A stretch of DNA of 64,000 bases from Planctomycetaceae bacterium (GTDB taxonomy: Bacteria > Planctomycetota > Planctomycetia > Pirellulales > Pirellulaceae), in NCBI GenBank assembly GCA_020638995.1, contig JACKHM010000001.1:682001-746000 (forward strand), read 5' to 3'. The translations under genes and the position numbers were made by a program. Under the pieces are notes generated by a model. The model worked only from the letters and a program-made list of their open reading frames with translations. It had not been told where the DNA came from and did no database searches. Of the stretch, positions 60,695 to 64,000 are shown piece by piece; position 1 is the stretch's first letter; every line of letters begins with the position of its first letter.

Positions 60695-63580
60695 ATGACC
60701 AGGTGGCGGTCTATTTGGCTGGCGATTGGTGTGGTTTTCACCGCGATGTTGGTCGCGAGCATTGGCGATCGCAGGATACATCGTCGAGAGCGCCGTAAGA
60801 CGGATACATCCATTCGATCTATCGAACAGGCACTCCTCAGTTTTCAACAAGGAAATACAGATTATGCGATCGCCCAAATCGAGGCGGCCATGGGCACCCA
60901 ACCGAATGCAGCTTCGGAAGATCTCTTCGCCGTAGGAAGATACTGTTACGATGCAGGGCGACTTCGACAGGCTAGGTGGTGTCTAGAGGAAGCTGTACGG
61001 ACCGCTCCTCGAGTGCCTAAAGTTCGGTTGCAATTGGCAACTTTGATTTATATTAGCGGTCAGTATTCAGAGGCGTTGTCACATTGGCTGTATTTGCTTC
61101 GCAACGGTGGCCTTGATTTGATCAGCCTCCCCTTGCTTGGAAATCGCGATTTGCGGTGGGGCTATGAAGATGCCTCGCTAGACCGCGCTCTGAACGCCGG
61201 AGTTCGTGATTCGGTGTTATATGTCTCGCTCGCACATCGCGCTTTAGCTCAAAGCGACTTCGAAAAGTGTCACTCCATGCTTCAAGCCGCAGTCGAGCTG
61301 AGTGGGGAGAACGTCGCAGTTCAGTCACTCCGTGGACGATTGCTTTATGAAAGTGGCCGTCGCGAAGAATTCGAAGCTTGGTTGTGCCGCACCGCAGAAG
61401 TGTTTGACGATGACTCCGATGTTTGGGTGCTACGCGGACATTACTATCGTCAGAAAGATGAACCTGCCGCTGCAACGAGGTGCTATTGGGAGGCATATCG
61501 CAGGGACCCCAATCACTATATCGCGGCTGATTCATTAGCACGCTCCCTGCTATCAACCAGGCAAACGACGGTAGCCAAGGAATTGCAGGAGCGAGCTAGT
61601 CGACTGCGAGAGTATGCCGACATTTGTCAGCACATCCACAATAGTGACGTCGTCTTGGAATCGCAGATAAGGCGTGCAGCCGAGCTGTCGTTTTTATTGT
61701 CTTGCTACCGTGACTCCTATGGATGGGCCAGCGTTGCACAGGTGATGTATCCAAATACCGATTGGGCTGTAGCGTTGGTAAGTCAGATTTCGCCGGATAT
61801 CCTGTCCTGGTCGGGACGCTATTCTCAATCCTTCGATCCACGGGGTGGCATCGATCTATCGGATTGGCCGCTGCCACCGTTGGAGCTTTCCCCAGCGTTT
61901 GGCGAATTAGAGACTAGACATGAGGCCTCGATTCGATTCCAGGATGTTGCGGAGCGAGTTGGGATGAAGTTTATTTTTGAGGATGGTGCAGATCTTGTCA
62001 CTTCCGAAACTCGCCTCTTCGAGTTTACCGGTGGCGGCGTTGCGGTGCTGGATTTTGATATGGACGGTTGGCCTGATATTTTCTTTGCTCAAGGTGGACC
62101 GCCTCCTGAGTTCGGCAGTCGGAGTGAGAGCAATACGTTTGCGGTTCGCCGGTCTCACGACCAGCTCTTCCGAAACTTGCAAGCAGTTGCGTTAGTCAAC
62201 GAGACGAAAAGGTCTCGGCTTACTGACGCGCTGTATGGTCAGGGTGCCACCGTGGGAGATTTCAACTCCGATGGGTTCTCAGACCTTTATGTTGCAAACA
62301 TCGGCACGAATTGTTTATTTGCAAACAATGGCGACGGAACATTTTCCAAAGTCGAAGGCGAGATCTTTCAACAAGTTGAAAGCTGGACGACGAGTTGTGC
62401 GATGGCAGACATCAACCATGATGGGGCGATGGATATCTTTGACGTAAACCATGTCGTGCGTGAGGGAGTACATACGCGCATGTGTAAGCTGGGGGATGCA
62501 ACTGTTCCATGTGAGCGAGTACATCAGTTGAAGGCTGCGCCGGATATATTGCTCCTTGGCGATGGCCAGGGCGGTTTCTACGATGCAACACGCTCATCAG
62601 GGCTTGTTAGTGAAGACGGGTTGGGATTAGGACTCGTTGTGGCCGATTTTGATCAAGATTCAACTCTGGATATATTCGTCGCGAATGATGCTCGTGCGAA
62701 CTTCCTCTACCTTAATCGCACCGTGGCAGGCGCCCCTTTTCGTTTTGATAATCATGCTGTTGCGAACGGAGTCGCATTCAGCGGAACTGGACGTTCACAA
62801 GCCTGCATGGGCATCGCTGCCGATGACGCAGATGGCGACGGGCTGCTGGACTTGTTTGTCACCAATTTTTTTGCCGACTACAATACTCTTTATCGTCAAC
62901 TGCCAGGCGCTGTGTTTGAGGATGTAACACAGCCTGCGGGTATTCAGGCGACAAGCTACAATTTTTTGGGATTCGGCGTGCAGTTCGTAGACGCTGACCT
63001 AGATGGCGACTCCGATTTAATCATCACCAACGGCGACGTTGTGGATTTTTCGGACGTCAATGATCAGCGATCATACCACCAACGACCTCAGTTCCTCGAA
63101 AACACAGGCCAGGGCCGCTTTCGCGAACTTCCTCCCGAACAGCTCGGCGAGTTTTTCCAATCCAAGCAACTCGGTCGGAGCTTAGCTAAATTAGATTGGA
63201 ACCGCGACGGTCGGGGAGATATCGTAATTTCACATATCGGGTCGCCGGCTGCCCTATTGTCAAACATTAGCTCCTCCACAGGGCACTACATCGAAGTTCG
63301 TTTGGTGGCGACGCAATCGTGTCGCGACGCAACAGGTGCTATTGTGACCGTGACGACCAACGGAAATCGCTCTGTGAAGCAATTCACCGCGGGGGATGGC
63401 TATCTGGCGTCCAATCAGAAAAGTCAAATATTCGGGTTGGGCGATGTCCTGCGCATTGACGAGTTGCGAATTAAGTGGCCGTCGGGTCAGACTGAGGTAT
63501 ATAGCAATTTGGCAGTGGATAGAACTTTCTTAGTTGTCGAAGAAGGACCACCTCCGTATCAAATCTCGACGGTACATTGA
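60695..63580 (+). CDS. TPR plus FG-GAP/UnbV fusion protein
   Basis: About 961 residues from ATG 60695; the frame is open further up but overlaps the TPR gene. A membrane anchor lies at 4-21. Residues 35-360 are TPR-like (NTDYAIAQIEAAMGTQPNAASEDLFAVGRYCYDAGRL). From about 420 come FG-GAP repeats with Asp-rich loops (DFDMDGWPDIFFAQGG, DFNSDGFSDLYVANIG, DDADGDGLLDLFVTN). The C-terminus is an ASPIC/UnbV domain (GAIVTVTTNGNRS...DELRIKWPSGQTEVYSNL). It combines in one chain the two parts encoded separately by the two genes before it. Confidence 0.9.
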   Translation: MTRWRSIWLAIGVVFTAMLVASIGDRRIHRRERRKTDTSIRSIEQALLSFQQGNTDYAIAQIEAAMGTQPNAASEDLFAVGRYCYDAGRLRQARWCLEEAVRTAPRVPKVRLQLATLIYISGQYSEALSHWLYLLRNGGLDLISLPLLGNRDLRWGYEDASLDRALNAGVRDSVLYVSLAHRALAQSDFEKCHSMLQAAVELSGENVAVQSLRGRLLYESGRREEFEAWLCRTAEVFDDDSDVWVLRGHYYRQKDEPAAATRCYWEAYRRDPNHYIAADSLARSLLSTRQTTVAKELQERASRLREYADICQHIHNSDVVLESQIRRAAELSFLLSCYRDSYGWASVAQVMYPNTDWAVALVSQISPDILSWSGRYSQSFDPRGGIDLSDWPLPPLELSPAFGELETRHEASIRFQDVAERVGMKFIFEDGADLVTSETRLFEFTGGGVAVLDFDMDGWPDIFFAQGGPPPEFGSRSESNTFAVRRSHDQLFRNLQAVALVNETKRSRLTDALYGQGATVGDFNSDGFSDLYVANIGTNCLFANNGDGTFSKVEGEIFQQVESWTTSCAMADINHDGAMDIFDVNHVVREGVHTRMCKLGDATVPCERVHQLKAAPDILLLGDGQGGFYDATRSSGLVSEDGLGLGLVVADFDQDSTLDIFVANDARANFLYLNRTVAGAPFRFDNHAVANGVAFSGTGRSQACMGIAADDADGDGLLDLFVTNFFADYNTLYRQLPGAVFEDVTQPAGIQATSYNFLGFGVQFVDADLDGDSDLIITNGDVVDFSDVNDQRSYHQRPQFLENTGQGRFRELPPEQLGEFFQSKQLGRSLAKLDWNRDGRGDIVISHIGSPAALLSNISSSTGHYIEVRLVATQSCRDATGAIVTVTTNGNRSVKQFTAGDGYLASNQKSQIFGLGDVLRIDELRIKWPSGQTEVYSNLAVDRTFLVVEEGPPPYQISTVH

Positions 63581-63606
63581 GAACTCTCAATACTCGATGT
63601 CGACGT

Positions 63607-64000
63607 ATGCAAGATACTATGAACGTCAATGAAACCGTTAGACCGAGTCAGAGAGCTACTTCCGAAACGGGAGCATGTAGGTTAGTCGCATTGATTCTCA
63701 CGCCATTTTTGTTGGCTGGATGTACAGGTTCTTCTCTCGAGCAAGAGCCAGCAGTTGAAGTGGAGAAGCTATCAGGTCACGAGAAGATGCGAGTTTGCCT
63801 CGCCGAGATCGCGCACGAGGCTTCTGAGGTCAATGGATTTGTGGGAGATCGCGATGCTCGAAGATTCCGTCAGTATCTGAATTCACCAGGAGTTCTTTCA
63901 TCCTTGTCGCCGGAGGAACTTTGGAAGTTGCACTATGAGTCCGGTCGAGTCGAACTGAGGTTGGGTAACGAAGAACGTGCACTGACGCTCTTAAATAGGG
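63607..64000 (+). CDS. Lipoprotein, partial, runs off the window
   Basis: At least 131 codons with no stop before the window end. ATG 63607 or 63619 starts a signal sequence with the lipobox LLAGC (Cys near residue 39). The mature part is helical and charged (EKLSGHEKMRVCLAEIAHEASEVNGF) and ends in what looks like a TPR helix (LELRLGNEERALTLLNR-like). It probably continues the UnbV/TPR series. Start-codon choice is uncertain because no strong ribosome-binding site is present. Confidence 0.6.
   Translation, partial: MQDTMNVNETVRPSQRATSETGACRLVALILTPFLLAGCTGSSLEQEPAVEVEKLSGHEKMRVCLAEIAHEASEVNGFVGDRDARRFRQYLNSPGVLSSLSPEELWKLHYESGRVELRLGNEERALTLLNR

Overview
The window reads as chromosome of a planctomycete, most likely a Pirellulaceae-type (Rhodopirellula-like) bacterium. 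The reasons are the DUF1559 proteins with pilin-like N-termini, the UnbV/ASPIC (CRTAC1-like) FG-GAP proteins, a DUF1570 protein, a BBP7-like outer-membrane barrel, double zinc ribbons fused to DUF1559, and a Chlamydia/Planctomycetes-style V-type ATPase. No rRNA, tRNA, CRISPR array or intact insertion sequence was seen.

Layout. 1-6.4 kb (+): two paralogous zinc-finger (ZAS) anti-sigma factors with cysteine-rich periplasmic domains, then secreted proteins (two sharing a YRSFSFEP motif, a HEAT-repeat protein, a Tyr/Gly-rich protein, a coiled-coil protein). 6.4-7.6 kb (-): a TolC-like efflux protein. 7.8-9.0 kb (+): a protein with an N-terminal zinc ribbon and a TnpB/Cas12-like architecture that appears to lack the RuvC catalytic residues. 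9.35-23.7 kb (+): a CusB-type adaptor, a CusA-type RND pump and, overlapping the pump stop codon, a complete seven-gene V-ATPase operon in the circularly permuted order B-D-I-K-E-DUF2764-A; its K subunit keeps the Na+-binding residues. 23.7-25 kb: a decayed TolC/CusC gene, REP-like hairpins and three 17-bp dyad repeats. 25-29.3 kb (+): a YtrA-type GntR regulator with a readable promoter and operator, an ABC ATPase and a very large permease.

29.3-37.8 kb (-): one directional cluster. In transcription order it is an AMP-forming ligase, an aldehyde-dehydrogenase-like enzyme, an iron alcohol dehydrogenase, a secreted PQQ-type propeller, a 64-residue protein, a HemN/HemW-like radical SAM protein, a free-standing GcvH-like lipoyl protein and a double-[4Fe-4S] protein. 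The first three suggest an acid-to-alcohol reductive route. The lipoyl protein overlaps the radical SAM gene. This is the best candidate here for an undescribed metabolic system.

38-54.9 kb (mostly -): BBP7-like barrel, alpha/beta hydrolase, an unknown gene, an unknown gene plus SNF2 helicase (+), TrmB, DUF1570, a broken zinc-ribbon/DUF1559 gene, a MoxR ATPase / methyltransferase / VWA operon, DUF1559, a His-rich protein, DinB and IlvD. 55-64 kb (+): a DUF1559 gene with an elaborate promoter region, a small lipoprotein with a strong terminator, and a series of UnbV/TPR exported proteins that runs off the window end.

How the parts may work together: the anti-sigma factors, TolC-like, CusB and CusA proteins fit a metal stress and efflux island. 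The V-ATPase, translationally coupled to the pump, could supply ion-motive force. The TnpB-like protein sits between the efflux genes, where dead TnpB derivatives acting as RNA-guided repressors might be expected. All functions are inferred from reading the sequence; no database search was possible.
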